A stretch of DNA of 32,520 nucleotides from Comamonadaceae bacterium CD01 (GCA_002894305.1 PGEI01000031.1:1-32520), one strand, 5' to 3'; positions 9,467-18,102 are shown, counted from the stretch's first letter. Translations and numbers: made by a program. Notes: generated by a model not told the origin, from the sequence alone.

Positions 9467-9645
9467 AAACTTGATTAGAAACGAACCTCGGATGCTCACT
9501 CTTACTCCCTCCCCCTCTGGGGGAGGGTTGGGGTGGGGGCCTGCAACGCCCGCGTGTCTATGTCGGCACGTCACTGGCGCACAGGCCCCCTCCCCGCCTT
9601 CCCCCAGAGGGGGAAGGAGTTTGTGACAACTTGCTAATCAAGTTT
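9467..9645. repeat. MITE-like imperfect inverted repeat between putA and putP
   Basis: The ends are perfect inverted copies: AAACTTGATTAG at 9467-9478 and CTAATCAAGTTT at 9634-9645. Inside, a G/C-rich arm (about 9504-9543) mirrors another (9582-9620). Each arm carries its own small palindrome CCCCCTCTGGGGG or CCCCCAGAGGGGG, and the pair closes at GGGGGCCTG (9535-9543) and CAGGCCCCC (9582-9590) around a 38-base loop. There is no coding content and no clear target duplication. It resembles non-autonomous intergenic repeats of this lineage, and as RNA it would fold strongly between the two put genes. Confidence 0.75.
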
Positions 9646-9675
9646 CAAAAATACAAACGAAAACCCGATCTGGCA

Positions 9676-9694
9676 CCCGCGCCACAAGCGCGGG
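9676..9694 (+). other. Stem-loop just upstream of putP
   Basis: CCCGCGC (9676-9682) and GCGCGGG (9688-9694) form a perfect 7-bp stem with a 5-base loop, ending 24 bases before the putP start. A short CTTTT follows 7 bases later, so it is a poor intrinsic terminator. It may instead shape the putP mRNA 5' end. Confidence 0.4.
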
Positions 9695-9718
9695 CAGCCG
9701 ACTTTTGAGAGAAACACC

Positions 9719-11221
9719 ATGCAATTTTCCTGGAACGACCCCACGGCGATCATGTTCGCCATCTACCTCGTCGCGATGCTGGGCATCGGCGCGCTCGGCT
9801 ACCTTGGCACGAAGAACCTGTCGGACTACATCCTGGGCGGCAGAAGCCTGGGCAGCTTCGTCACCGCGCTGTCGGCCGGCGCCTCGGACATGAGCGGCTG
9901 GCTCTTGATGGGCCTGCCCGGCGCGGTCTATGTCGCCGGCCTGTCCGAAGCCTGGATCGCCATCGGTCTGACCGTCGGCGCCTACCTGAATTGGCGCCTG
10001 GTCGCTGCGCGCCTGCGCCTGTACACCGAGCGCGCGGGCAACGCGCTGACGCTGCCCGACTACCTGGCCAACCGCTTCGAGGACAAAAGCAATCTGCTGC
10101 GCATCGTCACGGCCATCGTCATCCTGGTGTTCTTCACGCTGTACTGCGCCTCGGGCGTGGTCGCCGGCGCGCGCCTGTTCGAGAACATGTTCGGCATGCC
10201 CTACGGCGTGGCGCTGTGGGTGGGCGCGGCCTGCACCATCGCCTACGTGCTGATCGGCGGCTTTCTGGCGGTAAGCTGGACCGACACCATCCAGGCGTCG
10301 CTGATGATCACCGCGCTGATTCTGGCGCCCATCATGGCGTGGCTCGCGGTTCAGGGGCAGTTGCAGCCGGGCCAGGATCTGGGCAGCATCGTCGCCGCCG
10401 AGCAGTTCGACCTGTTCAGGGGCGCAAGCTTCATCGGCATCGTCTCGCTGCTGGCCTGGGGCCTGGGCTATTTCGGCCAGCCGCACATCCTGGTGCGTTT
10501 CATGGCTGCATCTTCGGTGCAGGCCATTCCGGCCGCGCGGCGCATCGGCATGACCTGGATGGTGCTTTGCCTGGCCGGCGCGGTGGCCGTGGGCTTCATC
10601 GGCATCCCCTACTTTGCGCTCAATGAAGCGGGCGCCGCCGCAGTCAACGCCAACGGCGAGACCGTGTTCATGGAAGTGGCCAAGCAGCTGTTCAACCCCT
10701 GGATCGCCGGCGCGTTGCTGGCGGCCATTCTGGCCGCGGTGATGAGCACGCTGTCGTGCCAGCTGCTGGTGTGCTCCAGCGCGCTGACCGAGGACATCTA
10801 CCGCGCCTTCCTGCGCAAGAACGCCAGCCAGAAGGAATTGGTGTGGATCGGCCGCGCCATGGTGCTGGTCGTCGCGCTGATCGCCATCGCAATCGCCAGC
10901 AACCCCGAGTCCAAGGTGCTGGGAATGGTCAGCTATGCCTGGGCCGGTTTTGGCGCGGCATTCGGGCCGGTCATCATCCTGTCGCTGTTCTGGGGCCGCA
11001 TGACGCGCAACGGCGCGCTCGCCGGCATCGTCGTCGGTGCGGTGACGGTGCTGGTCTGGAAGCAGTTCGGCTGGCTGGGCCTGTACGAGATCGTCCCGGG
11101 CTTCTTCCTGGGCATGTTCTCGACCATCGTGGTCAGCCTGGCGGGCAGTGCGCCGTCGTCCAGCATGCAGGCGGCGCACAGCGCGGTGCTGCAGGAATTC
11201 AAGCGCATCGGCGCACGCTGA
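9719..11221 (+). CDS. putP: Sodium/proline symporter
   Basis: This 500-residue inner-membrane protein belongs to the sodium:solute symporter family and imports proline with Na+, feeding PutA. It is rich in hydrophobic helices throughout (about 12-13 predicted by eye). It carries the family's N-terminal signature region YILGGRSLGSFVTALSAGAS, followed by DMSGWLLMGLPGAVY. The length agrees with E. coli PutP (502). ATG 9719 is preceded by GAGAG about 6 bases upstream. Its position directly downstream of putA in the same direction supports proline as substrate. A single TGCAAC core at 9542-9547 is the only PutA-like half motif I see in the intergenic region, so it may depend partly on the putA promoter. 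The long minus-strand open frame opposite it is a codon-bias shadow. Confidence 0.95.
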   Translation: MQFSWNDPTAIMFAIYLVAMLGIGALGYLGTKNLSDYILGGRSLGSFVTALSAGASDMSGWLLMGLPGAVYVAGLSEAWIAIGLTVGAYLNWRLVAARLRLYTERAGNALTLPDYLANRFEDKSNLLRIVTAIVILVFFTLYCASGVVAGARLFENMFGMPYGVALWVGAACTIAYVLIGGFLAVSWTDTIQASLMITALILAPIMAWLAVQGQLQPGQDLGSIVAAEQFDLFRGASFIGIVSLLAWGLGYFGQPHILVRFMAASSVQAIPAARRIGMTWMVLCLAGAVAVGFIGIPYFALNEAGAAAVNANGETVFMEVAKQLFNPWIAGALLAAILAAVMSTLSCQLLVCSSALTEDIYRAFLRKNASQKELVWIGRAMVLVVALIAIAIASNPESKVLGMVSYAWAGFGAAFGPVIILSLFWGRMTRNGALAGIVVGAVTVLVWKQFGWLGLYEIVPGFFLGMFSTIVVSLAGSAPSSSMQAAHSAVLQEFKRIGAR

Positions 11222-11237
11222 AGCCCCGTTGCGCCCT

Positions 11238-11264
11238 GCCCGGCGCTGCTCACGCAGGCCGGGC
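11238..11264 (+). terminator. Possible hairpin terminator after putP
   Basis: GCCCGGC (11238-11244) and GCCGGGC (11258-11264) form a 7-bp GC stem with a 13-base loop, 17 bases after the putP stop. No U-tract follows, so intrinsic termination is uncertain. Confidence 0.35.
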
Positions 11265-11332
11265 GGCACCGCGTTCTGCGCAATCGCTTTTCACAAGATA
11301 AGATAGGGCGCTTTGTATCCGGTGCTTTTGCC

Positions 11333-12136
11333 ATGAAGAAACGACCTGAGGACATGCCCACCAAGCCCACGGTGCAGGTGCTTGAGCGCATGTTCCAGTT
11401 GATTGACGTTCTGGCCTCGCGCGAAGAGGCCATCACGCTCAAGGAAATCAGCGAGCGCACAGGGCTGCATCCCTCGACCACGCACCGCATCCTCAACGAC
11501 CTGGCCATCGGCCGCTTCGTCGATCACCCCGAATCGGGCAGCTACCGTCTGGGCATGCGCCTGCTGGAGCTGGGCAACCTGGTCAAGGCGCGGCTGTCGG
11601 TACGCGACGCCGCAATGGCGCCGATGCGCCAGCTGCACAAGCTGACCCAGCAGCCCATCAACCTGAGCGTGCGCCAGGGCGACGAGATCGTCTATATCGA
11701 GCGCGCCTACAGCGAGCGCTCCGGCATGCAGGTGGTGCGCGCCATCGGCGGCCACGCGCCGCTGCACCTGACATCGATCGGCAAGCTGTTCCTCGCCGCC
11801 GACGACCCGCAGCGCGTGCGCGCCTACGCCACGCGCACCGGCCTGCCCGGGCATACACACAACAGCATCACCCAACTGGCCGCACTCGAGCGGGAGCTCG
11901 CCAAGGTGCGCCAGCATGGCGTGGCGCGCGACAACGAGGAACTGGAGCTGGGCGTGCGCTGCATGGCAGCCGGCGTCTATGACGACCAGGGCGAGCTGGT
12001 GGCCGGCCTGTCGGTCTCGGCCCCGAGCGATCGCCTCAACGAAAGCTGGCTGTCCAAGCTGCAGGCCAGCGCGCACGACATCTCGCTGGCGCTGGGCTAC
12101 CACCCCCAGGCAGGCGCGCACAAGGCGCGGCGCTGA
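11333..12136 (+). CDS. IclR-family transcriptional regulator
   Basis: This 267-residue protein has the standard IclR plan. An N-terminal winged helix-turn-helix covers about residues 12-75 (PTVQVLERMFQLIDVLASRE, then SERTGLHPSTTHRILNDL), joined to a C-terminal effector-binding GAF-like domain (about 90-260). That domain includes the typical GGHAPLHLTSIGKLFLA and a late RCMAAGVYDDQGELVAGLSVSAP segment. Ligand and target genes cannot be read from the sequence. It is 111 bases downstream of putP in the same direction, so control of the neighbouring put genes is possible but unsupported. ATG 11354 is an alternative start, but its purine run is too close to it. The gene converges with the endopeptidase gene. 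Confidence 0.93.
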   Translation: MKKRPEDMPTKPTVQVLERMFQLIDVLASREEAITLKEISERTGLHPSTTHRILNDLAIGRFVDHPESGSYRLGMRLLELGNLVKARLSVRDAAMAPMRQLHKLTQQPINLSVRQGDEIVYIERAYSERSGMQVVRAIGGHAPLHLTSIGKLFLAADDPQRVRAYATRTGLPGHTHNSITQLAALERELAKVRQHGVARDNEELELGVRCMAAGVYDDQGELVAGLSVSAPSDRLNESWLSKLQASAHDISLALGYHPQAGAHKARR

Positions 12137-12233
12137 CACGGCGGCCGTCGCGCGGCGGCACCGGCCATCCGGCGCAGGAATTTTCAACGAGGAAAGAGCG
12201 TGACCATGCTGTGCAGCATGGCGCGCGGGCGCA

Positions 12234-13349
12234 TCAACCTTGTGCCGGCCCCTGCAGGTGCGGCGTCTGCGACAGCTGGTGCGGCAGCAGCGGCTCGGCC
12301 GCCGACATGTGCTCCACCCAGCTGCGCACGCGCTGCGCGTCGCCCAGCCGGCTGAACTTGCCCGCCGAGTCCAGGAACACCATGATCAGCTTGCGCCCGG
12401 CCACCTCGGCCTGCATCACCAGGCAGCGGCCCGCCTCGGAGATGTAGCCGGTTTTCTGCAGGCCGATCTCCCATTCCGGATTCTTCACCAGCCTGTTGGT
12501 GTTGTTGTACTGCAGCGTGCGCTGGCCCACCGCAATCTCATAGCCGGGCGACGTGGTCAGCTCGCGCAGCAGCGGATCTGCGTGCGCGACGTTGACCAGC
12601 GTCGCTAGGTCGTGGGCGCTGGACTGGTTGTTCTTGGACAAGCCGGTCGGCTCGACGTAGCGGGTGTCCATCATGCCCAGCAGCGTGGCCTTGGCGTTCA
12701 TGCGCGCGACGAAGGCCTGCATGCCGCCGGGATAGGTACGCGCCAGCGCATGGGCCGCGCGGTTCTCGCTGGACATCAGCGCCAGGTGCAGCAATTCGGC
12801 GCGCGTCAGCGTCGTACCCACGCGCAGGCGCGAGCTGCTGCCCTTGATCGTGTCCACGTCGTCCTGGGTGACCGTGATCTGCTCGTCCATCGGCAGGTGG
12901 GCCTCGGAGATCAGCAGGCCGGTCATCAGCTTGGTCAGCGAGGCGATCGGCAGCACCGCGTTTTCATTCTTGCTCAGCAGCACCTCCTTGGTGTCCTGGT
13001 CCATCACCAGGGCCACGCTGGAGTGCAGATTCAGCGGATCGTCGACCTTGTTGAGCCCCGCCAGCTGGCCGTAGGACAGGCGCGCCGGCACTGCCGTGTG
13101 CGCAGCGACCTTGCGCACCGACGCCCGGGGTTTGGTGGTGCGCGCCTTGGCGACCGCCTGGCGTGCCGGTTTGCGCGCGGTCTTGGTGGCCGTGCTGCGC
13201 TGCTTGGCCTTGGGTGCGGGCGCGCTCTTGTGGGCCACGGCTTTTTTGGCCGGAGCCGCCTGCACCTGGGGTGCCTGCAGCGCAAGTCCGAGCGCGATGG
13301 ATGCAACAAAAGGGATGAAACGGGAGGCAATGCGTGGGCGGGCAGGCAT
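12234..13349 (-). CDS. pbpG: D-alanyl-D-alanine endopeptidase, PBP7-like
   Basis: This 371-residue periplasmic serine peptidase of the low-molecular-weight PBP class cleaves peptidoglycan cross-links. A signal peptide ends near VQA|AP (residues 1-32). The next 60 or so residues are extremely rich in Lys, Arg and Ala. The S11 domain then shows all three active-site motifs: SLTK in PIASLTKLMTG, SEN in SSENRAAHALA, and KTG in LQKTGYISEAG. ATG 13349 is preceded on its strand by a GGAG about 8 bases away and gives a clean signal peptide; a start 39 bases upstream would spoil it. The basic spacer is longer than in E. coli PbpG (about 310 residues in total) and may tether the enzyme to acidic wall polymers. 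Confidence 0.9.
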   Translation of the reverse strand: MPARPRIASRFIPFVASIALGLALQAPQVQAAPAKKAVAHKSAPAPKAKQRSTATKTARKPARQAVAKARTTKPRASVRKVAAHTAVPARLSYGQLAGLNKVDDPLNLHSSVALVMDQDTKEVLLSKNENAVLPIASLTKLMTGLLISEAHLPMDEQITVTQDDVDTIKGSSSRLRVGTTLTRAELLHLALMSSENRAAHALARTYPGGMQAFVARMNAKATLLGMMDTRYVEPTGLSKNNQSSAHDLATLVNVAHADPLLRELTTSPGYEIAVGQRTLQYNNTNRLVKNPEWEIGLQKTGYISEAGRCLVMQAEVAGRKLIMVFLDSAGKFSRLGDAQRVRSWVEHMSAAEPLLPHQLSQTPHLQGPAQG

Positions 13350-13403
13350 CCAGGGCTCCAGGCAACAAACAACAATGAACAATTGCATGCAAGTGTACAG
13401 AGA

Positions 13404-13440
13404 TAAGAAAAGCCGCGCAAGATCAATATCTTGCGCGGCT
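13404..13440 (-). terminator. Intrinsic terminator of the leu operon
   Basis: AGCCGCGCAAGAT (13411-13423) pairs perfectly with its inverse at 13428-13440 around a 4-base loop. On the minus strand the stem is followed by TTTCTTATC. It lies about 90 bases past the leuA stop, so it ends the leuA transcript before pbpG. On the plus strand the 13-bp stem is followed by only TTATT. Confidence 0.9.
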
Positions 13441-13531
13441 TTATTCAGTAGTCACCTGAATAACGGGCGTTAACCTGTGTTTTTCAACAGATCATCAATT
13501 GCTTTCTTGCGGTTTCGGTGCTCCGCGCGCA

Positions 13532-15076
13532 TCACACGCCCTGGGCAGGCACGCGGTCGGTGTGGCTTTGCAGGCGGTTGAGCGCACTCAGATAGGCCTT
13601 GGCCGAGGCGACGATGATGTCCGGGTCGGCCCCCACGCCGTTGACCACGCGGCCGGCGCTTTGCAGCCGCACGGCCACCTCGCCCTGGCTCTCGGTCGAT
13701 CCGCTGATCGCATTGACCGAATACAACACCATCTCGGCGCCGCTGTTGACATGCGCCTCGATTGCGCGCAGCGAGGCGTCGACGGGACCGTTGCCCTCGG
13801 CCTGGCTGCGCACTTCCTTGCCGTCGACGGTGAAGACGATGGTGGCATGCGGGCGCTCGCCCGTTTCGCTGTGCTGCGCCAGCGATACGAAGCCGTACTG
13901 CTCCTTGACGCTGGAGATGCTCTCGTCATTGACCAGCGCGAGGATGTCCTCGTCGAAGATCTCGCTCTTGCGGTCGGCCAGTTCCTTGAAGCGGGCGAAC
14001 GCGGCGTTGACCTCCATCTCGCTGTCGAGCTCCACGCCCAGCTCCTGCAGGCGCTGTTTGAAGGCGTTGCGCCCCGACAGCTTGCCCAGCACGATCTTGT
14101 TGGCGCTCCAGCCCACGTCCTCGGCGCGCATGATCTCGTAGGTGTCGCGCGCCTTGAGCACGCCGTCCTGGTGGATGCCGCTGGCGTGGGCAAACGCGTT
14201 GGCCCCCACCACGGCCTTGTTGGGCTGCACCGTGAAGCCGGTGATCTGGCTGACCATGCGGCTGGCGGCGACGATGTGCTGGGTGTCGATGGCAACTTGA
14301 AGGCCGAAATAGTCGCGCCGCGTCTTGATCGCCATCACCGCCTCTTCCAGCGAGCAGTTGCCCGCGCGCTCGCCCAGGCCGTTGATCGTGCATTCGATCT
14401 GGCGCGCGCCGCCGATCTTCACGCCCGCCAGGCTGTTGGCCACGGCCATGCCCAGGTCGTTGTGGCAGTGCACGCTCCAGATGGCCTTGTCGCTGTTGGG
14501 CACCTTCTCGCGCAGCGTGCGGATGAACTCGCCATACAGCTCGGGAATCGCATAACCGACGGTGTCGGGAATGTTGATCGTCGTCGCGCCCTCGTCGATC
14601 ACCACCTCGCATACACGGGCCAGAAAATCGATGTCGCTGCGGTAGCCGTCTTCGGCACTGAACTCGATGTCGTCCATCAGGTTGCGCGCAAAGCGCACCG
14701 ACAGGCGCGACTGCTCCAGCACCTGCTCGGGCGTCATGCGCAGCTTTTTCTCCATGTGCAGCGGGCTGGTGGCGATGAAGGTGTGGATGCGCCCGCGCTG
14801 CGCGCCCTTGAGCGCCTCGGCGGCGCGCGCGATGTCGCGGTCGTTGGCGCGCGACAGCGAGCAGATCGTCGAGTCCTTGATCGCACGCGCAATCGCCTGC
14901 ACGCATTCGAAGTCGCCGTTAGAGCTGGCGGCAAAGCCGGCCTCGATCACGTCCACCTTCAGGCGCTCGAGCTGGCGCGCGATGCGCAGCTTCTCGTCGC
15001 GCGTCATGCTGGCGCCGGGCGACTGCTCGCCGTCGCGCAAGGTGGTGTCGAAGATGATGAGTTTGTCGGAGCTCAT
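13532..15076 (-). CDS. leuA: 2-isopropylmalate synthase, type 1
   Basis: This 514-residue enzyme condenses acetyl-CoA with 2-oxoisovalerate, the first committed step of leucine synthesis. It has the DRE-TIM barrel motif [12 protein letters not shown] at residues 9-20 and the metal-binding [18 protein letters not shown] near residue 200. The second family signature is around [14 protein letters not shown], and a C-terminal LeuA regulatory domain binds leucine. The length and N-terminus match Burkholderiales LeuA and argue against citramalate synthase. The frame is open further upstream, but ATG 15076, preceded by AGAGG, begins the homology. It follows the type 2 enzyme after a 32-base gap, so the two are probably one transcript, and a strong terminator follows. 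Confidence 0.95.
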   Translation of the reverse strand: MSSDKLIIFDTTLRDGEQSPGASMTRDEKLRIARQLERLKVDVIEAGFAASSNGDFECVQAIARAIKDSTICSLSRANDRDIARAAEALKGAQRGRIHTFIATSPLHMEKKLRMTPEQVLEQSRLSVRFARNLMDDIEFSAEDGYRSDIDFLARVCEVVIDEGATTINIPDTVGYAIPELYGEFIRTLREKVPNSDKAIWSVHCHNDLGMAVANSLAGVKIGGARQIECTINGLGERAGNCSLEEAVMAIKTRRDYFGLQVAIDTQHIVAASRMVSQITGFTVQPNKAVVGANAFAHASGIHQDGVLKARDTYEIMRAEDVGWSANKIVLGKLSGRNAFKQRLQELGVELDSEMEVNAAFARFKELADRKSEIFDEDILALVNDESISSVKEQYGFVSLAQHSETGERPHATIVFTVDGKEVRSQAEGNGPVDASLRAIEAHVNSGAEMVLYSVNAISGSTESQGEVAVRLQSAGRVVNGVGADPDIIVASAKAYLSALNRLQSHTDRVPAQGV

Positions 15077-15108
15077 GGGGATTGCCTCTGGCTGGTAAAG
15101 ATAGGACT

Positions 15109-16770
15109 TTAAGCGACTGCGGCCTGCATCTGCGGCACGCGCTGCAGGCCCGAAAGAATGGCGCGGATGGAGGCGGAGACGATGTTGGCGTCCATACCCA
15201 CGCCGTACACCGTGCGGCAATCGTCGATGCGCATCTCCATATAGGCCACGGCCTTGGCGCCCGCACCCTCGCCTATGGCGTGCTCGCTGTAGTCGAGCAC
15301 GCGCACACGGCGATCGAGCGCCGAGGAGATGGCCTGCACGAAAGCGTCGATGGGCCCCGTGCCTTCGCCCTCGACCTCCATGGGCCCGCCCTGCCACTGC
15401 AGGCTGGCCTGGAGCGAAAAGCCGCCCTCCTGCTCCTGCATGCGATACGTCGGCGCGGCCACGGACTGGAAGCGGTATTCGCGCTGGAACAGGCGCCAGA
15501 GGTCGCCCGCCGTCAACTCCTTGCCGCTGGCGTCCATCTCGCGCTGCACGGCCCGGCTGAATTCGATCTGCAGGCGCCGGGGCAGCTGCAGGCCGTATTC
15601 GCTCTCCAGCAGATAGGCAATGCCGCCCTTGCCCGACTGGCTGTTGACGCGGATGACGGCCTCGTAGCTGCGGCCCAGATCCTTGGGGTCGATCGGAAGG
15701 TAGGGGATGGCCCAGACGTCCCCGTCCCGGCGCTCGGCAAACGCCTTCTTGATCGCGTCCTGGTGCGAGCCCGAGAACGAGGTATAGACCAGGTCGCCCG
15801 CATACGGATGGCGCGGGTGCACGGGCAGCTGGTTGCAGTGTTCGACTTCTGCACGGATCACATCGATATCAGAGAAGTCGAGGTTGGGCGAGACCCCTTG
15901 CACGTAGAGATTGAGCGCGACGTTCACCAGGTCGAGATTACCGGTGCGCTCGCCATTGCCGAAAAGACAACCCTCCACCCGGGCGGCACCAGCCATCAAC
16001 GCCAGCTCTGCAGATGCGGTGCCCGTGCCACGGTCGTTGTGCGGATGCACGGACACCACGACATGGGGCCTGTCGGCGAAACGGCGGCACATCCATTCGA
16101 TCTGGTCGGCGAACACGTTGGGGGTGCTGTTCTCCACCGTGGTGGGCAGGTTCAGGATGATGGGCCGACCGGATCCCCAGGCGGCGATTGCCGTCTCACA
16201 GGCCTGCAGCGAGACCTCCAGCTCGGCCATGCAAAAGACCTCCGGCGAATACTGGAGTGCCCAATCGGTCTCGGGTTGAGCGTCGGTCAGGCGTTTGATC
16301 TGGCCTACGCTGCGCTCGATGAGCGCCATGACTTGCGGCACGCTCATGCCGAAGACCACGTCACGCCACACTGGTGCTACAGCGTTGTAGACATGCACGA
16401 TCGCCTTGCGGGCACCGTGCAGCGATTCGATGGTGCGTGCAATGAGCTCCTCCCGCGCGGGCGTCATGACCTGGATGGTCACATCGTCGGGAATACGCCC
16501 TTCATCGATGAGCTTGCGCACGAAGTCAAACTCCACCTGAGACGCAGCCGGAAAGCCCACTTCGATTTCCTTGAAGCCGATCCGCACCAACAGATCGAAC
16601 ATGCGCAGCTTGCGCTGCAAGTCCATGGGCTCGATCAAGGCCTGATTGCCATCGCGCAAATCCGTGGACAGCCAGATGGGCGCCTTCTTGATCACCGCAT
16701 CGGGCCAGGTGCGGTCTGCAAGGCGCACGGGGGCAGTCGGGCGGTACTTGGTGGCGGGGTTCTGCAGCAT
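15109..16770 (-). CDS. leuA: 2-isopropylmalate synthase, type 2
   Basis: This 553-residue enzyme catalyses the same reaction as its neighbour but belongs to the divergent LeuA type 2 group known from actinobacteria, fungi and some proteobacteria. Its signature is [20 protein letters not shown] near residue 30, where the type 1 enzyme has [12 protein letters not shown]. It also shows [20 protein letters not shown] for the metal site and [17 protein letters not shown] for the second signature. A C-terminal LeuA dimer/regulatory domain carries [20 protein letters not shown]. It is the first structural gene after a leucine attenuator, so it should be directly controlled by leucyl-tRNA supply. Its start ATG 16770 follows a GAAAGAGAG purine run. 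Which of the two enzymes carries the main flux cannot be told from sequence. Confidence 0.94.
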   Translation of the reverse strand: MLQNPATKYRPTAPVRLADRTWPDAVIKKAPIWLSTDLRDGNQALIEPMDLQRKLRMFDLLVRIGFKEIEVGFPAASQVEFDFVRKLIDEGRIPDDVTIQVMTPAREELIARTIESLHGARKAIVHVYNAVAPVWRDVVFGMSVPQVMALIERSVGQIKRLTDAQPETDWALQYSPEVFCMAELEVSLQACETAIAAWGSGRPIILNLPTTVENSTPNVFADQIEWMCRRFADRPHVVVSVHPHNDRGTGTASAELALMAGAARVEGCLFGNGERTGNLDLVNVALNLYVQGVSPNLDFSDIDVIRAEVEHCNQLPVHPRHPYAGDLVYTSFSGSHQDAIKKAFAERRDGDVWAIPYLPIDPKDLGRSYEAVIRVNSQSGKGGIAYLLESEYGLQLPRRLQIEFSRAVQREMDASGKELTAGDLWRLFQREYRFQSVAAPTYRMQEQEGGFSLQASLQWQGGPMEVEGEGTGPIDAFVQAISSALDRRVRVLDYSEHAIGEGAGAKAVAYMEMRIDDCRTVYGVGMDANIVSASIRAILSGLQRVPQMQAAVA

Positions 16771-16831
16771 CGGAGCGCTCTCTTTCGTGGAACAAGGAAA
16801 CGAATCTGGCCAGTGCTCCAGCGACCCCGAG

Positions 16832-16869
16832 AAAAACAGAAACGGCCCGTCGCTGGTGCTACGGGCCGT
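16832..16869 (-). terminator. leu attenuator terminator
   Basis: On the minus strand ACGGCCCGT (16869-16861) pairs with ACGGGCCGT (16850-16842) around a 10-base loop, followed directly by TTCTGTTTTTC. This is a compact intrinsic terminator placed between the leucine-rich leader peptide and the first leuA gene. A competing pairing is available: ACGGGC inside the end of the leader ORF (plus coordinates 16916-16921) is complementary to GCCCGT in the first terminator arm. Confidence 0.9.
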
Positions 16870-16904
16870 GAAAGTAGGTGTGTCTATGTGCGACTGTACG
16901 CGCG

Positions 16905-16961
16905 CTACCCTGCCTGCCCGTGGGACAAGTTCAGTAGTAGGACTAGGGACAGCGACGACAT
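16905..16961 (-). CDS. leuL: leu operon leader peptide
   Basis: This 18-codon ORF encodes MSSLSLVLLLNLSHGQAG, then TAG. Six of 18 residues are leucine and three of those use CUA, a codon that is rare in GC-rich genomes of this kind. The CTA-GTC-CTA-CTA-CTG run sits where a ribosome short of leucyl-tRNA would stall. It precedes an intrinsic terminator by 36 bases and the first leuA gene by 134 bases. This is the classic layout of a leucine transcription attenuator: stalling would favour the antiterminator, and free translation the terminator. No strong ribosome binding site is visible. The peptide itself is probably without function. Confidence 0.92.
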   Translation of the reverse strand: MSSLSLVLLLNLSHGQAG

Positions 16962-17082
16962 GCGGGCAACTCTAGCACAAAAGTGAACACTCTCTAGGAG
17001 ACCATATGATTCTCCAGATGCGGCACTCTTTTTCATTGACGGATTGCCGGCGCAGATCCCCATCGGCCCTACGCCAAGGAGA

Positions 17083-18102
17083 ATGAACATCAAACTCGCA
17101 ACCCTGCAGCAAGGCGGCCGCGACGGCACTCTGGTCGTCGTCAGCCGTGACTTGAAGCGCTGCCGCGCCGTGCCCGCCATCGCCCGCACCATGCTGGCCG
17201 CCATGGACGAATGGGACAGCGTGGAGCAGCAGCTTCGCCAAGTCTACGAGGCCCTGAACAGCGGCACGCTCGAAGGCAATTGCTTCGACCAGGCTGCCTG
17301 CCACAGCCCGCTGCCGCGCACCTGGCAATGGGCCGACGGCTCGGCCTACATCAACCATGTGGAGCTGGTGCGCCGCGCGCGCAACGCCGAGGTGCCCGAG
17401 AGCTTCTACGCCGATCCGCTGATGTATCAAGGCGGCAGCGACGGCTTCATCCCACCGCGCGGCACCGTGGTGGCCAAGGAAGCCTGGGGCATCGACTTCG
17501 AGGCCGAGGTCAGCGTGGTGACCGGCGACGTGCCCCAGGGCGCGACGCCCGAGCAGGCCGCCCGCGCCATCCGACTGGTGATGCTGGTCAATGACGTTTC
17601 GCTGCGCAACCTGATCCCGGCTGAACTAGCCAAGGGCTTTGGCTTCTTCCAGGGCAAGCCCGCCAGCGCCTTCAGCCCCGTAGCCGTGACGCCCGACGAA
17701 TTGGGCGATGCCTGGCACGACGCCAAGGTGCACCTGCCGCTGGTCGTGCACCTCAATGGCCAACTCTTTGGCAAGCCCAACGCGGGCGTGGACATGACGT
17801 TTGACTTCGGCCAGCTCGTCGCCCACGTGGCCAAGACACGCAACCTGTGCGCCGGCTCCATCGTCGGCTCGGGCACGGTGTCCAACAAGCAGGGCGACCT
17901 GTGGGGCTCTTCGATCGCCAATGGCGGCGTGGGCTACTGCTGCCTGGCCGAGGTGCGCACCTACGAGGCCATCGAACAGGGCAAGCCCACCACGCCCTTC
18001 ATGAAGCAGGGCGACATCGTGCGCATTGAGATGTTCGACGACCAGGGGCAAAATATTTTCGGCTCGATCGAAAACCAGGTGCAAACACATGCTGCCGTCT
18101 GA
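17083..18102 (+). CDS. Fumarylacetoacetate hydrolase family protein
   Basis: The product is 339 residues and resembles bacterial FAH-family enzymes that cleave fumarylacetoacetate (tyrosine/homogentisate route) or related acylpyruvates. Landmarks are the FAH N-terminal domain (KLATLQQGGRDGTLVVVSRD), WADGSAYINHVELVRRARNA, and PLMYQGGSDGFIPP. The metal-binding segment is WGIDFEAEVSVVTGDVP with MLVNDVSLRNL. It overlaps the isomerase gene maiA by 14 bases, which supports a maleyl/fumaryl-acetoacetate step. No homogentisate dioxygenase is in the window, so the exact substrate is open. ATG 17083 lies only one base after AAGGAG, which is unusually close for a start. The frame has an earlier ATG at 17044 with no support. 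Confidence 0.9.
   Translation: MNIKLATLQQGGRDGTLVVVSRDLKRCRAVPAIARTMLAAMDEWDSVEQQLRQVYEALNSGTLEGNCFDQAACHSPLPRTWQWADGSAYINHVELVRRARNAEVPESFYADPLMYQGGSDGFIPPRGTVVAKEAWGIDFEAEVSVVTGDVPQGATPEQAARAIRLVMLVNDVSLRNLIPAELAKGFGFFQGKPASAFSPVAVTPDELGDAWHDAKVHLPLVVHLNGQLFGKPNAGVDMTFDFGQLVAHVAKTRNLCAGSIVGSGTVSNKQGDLWGSSIANGGVGYCCLAEVRTYEAIEQGKPTTPFMKQGDIVRIEMFDDQGQNIFGSIENQVQTHAAV

Noticed and set aside
9638-11269. 543-residue minus-strand open frame opposite putP
   Set aside because: It mirrors a clear membrane transporter, has His/Gln/Arg-rich low-quality composition and no family resemblance. It is typical of antisense frames in GC-rich DNA.
12204-12221. Perfect palindrome CCATGCTG-TG-CAGCATGG between the IclR and pbpG genes
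   Set aside because: The loop would be two bases and no T-run follows, so it is not a credible terminator; a chance palindrome or protein site cannot be told apart.
15082-16986. 634-residue plus-strand frame opposite the type 2 leuA
   Set aside because: Antisense to a convincing leuA gene and without recognisable domains.
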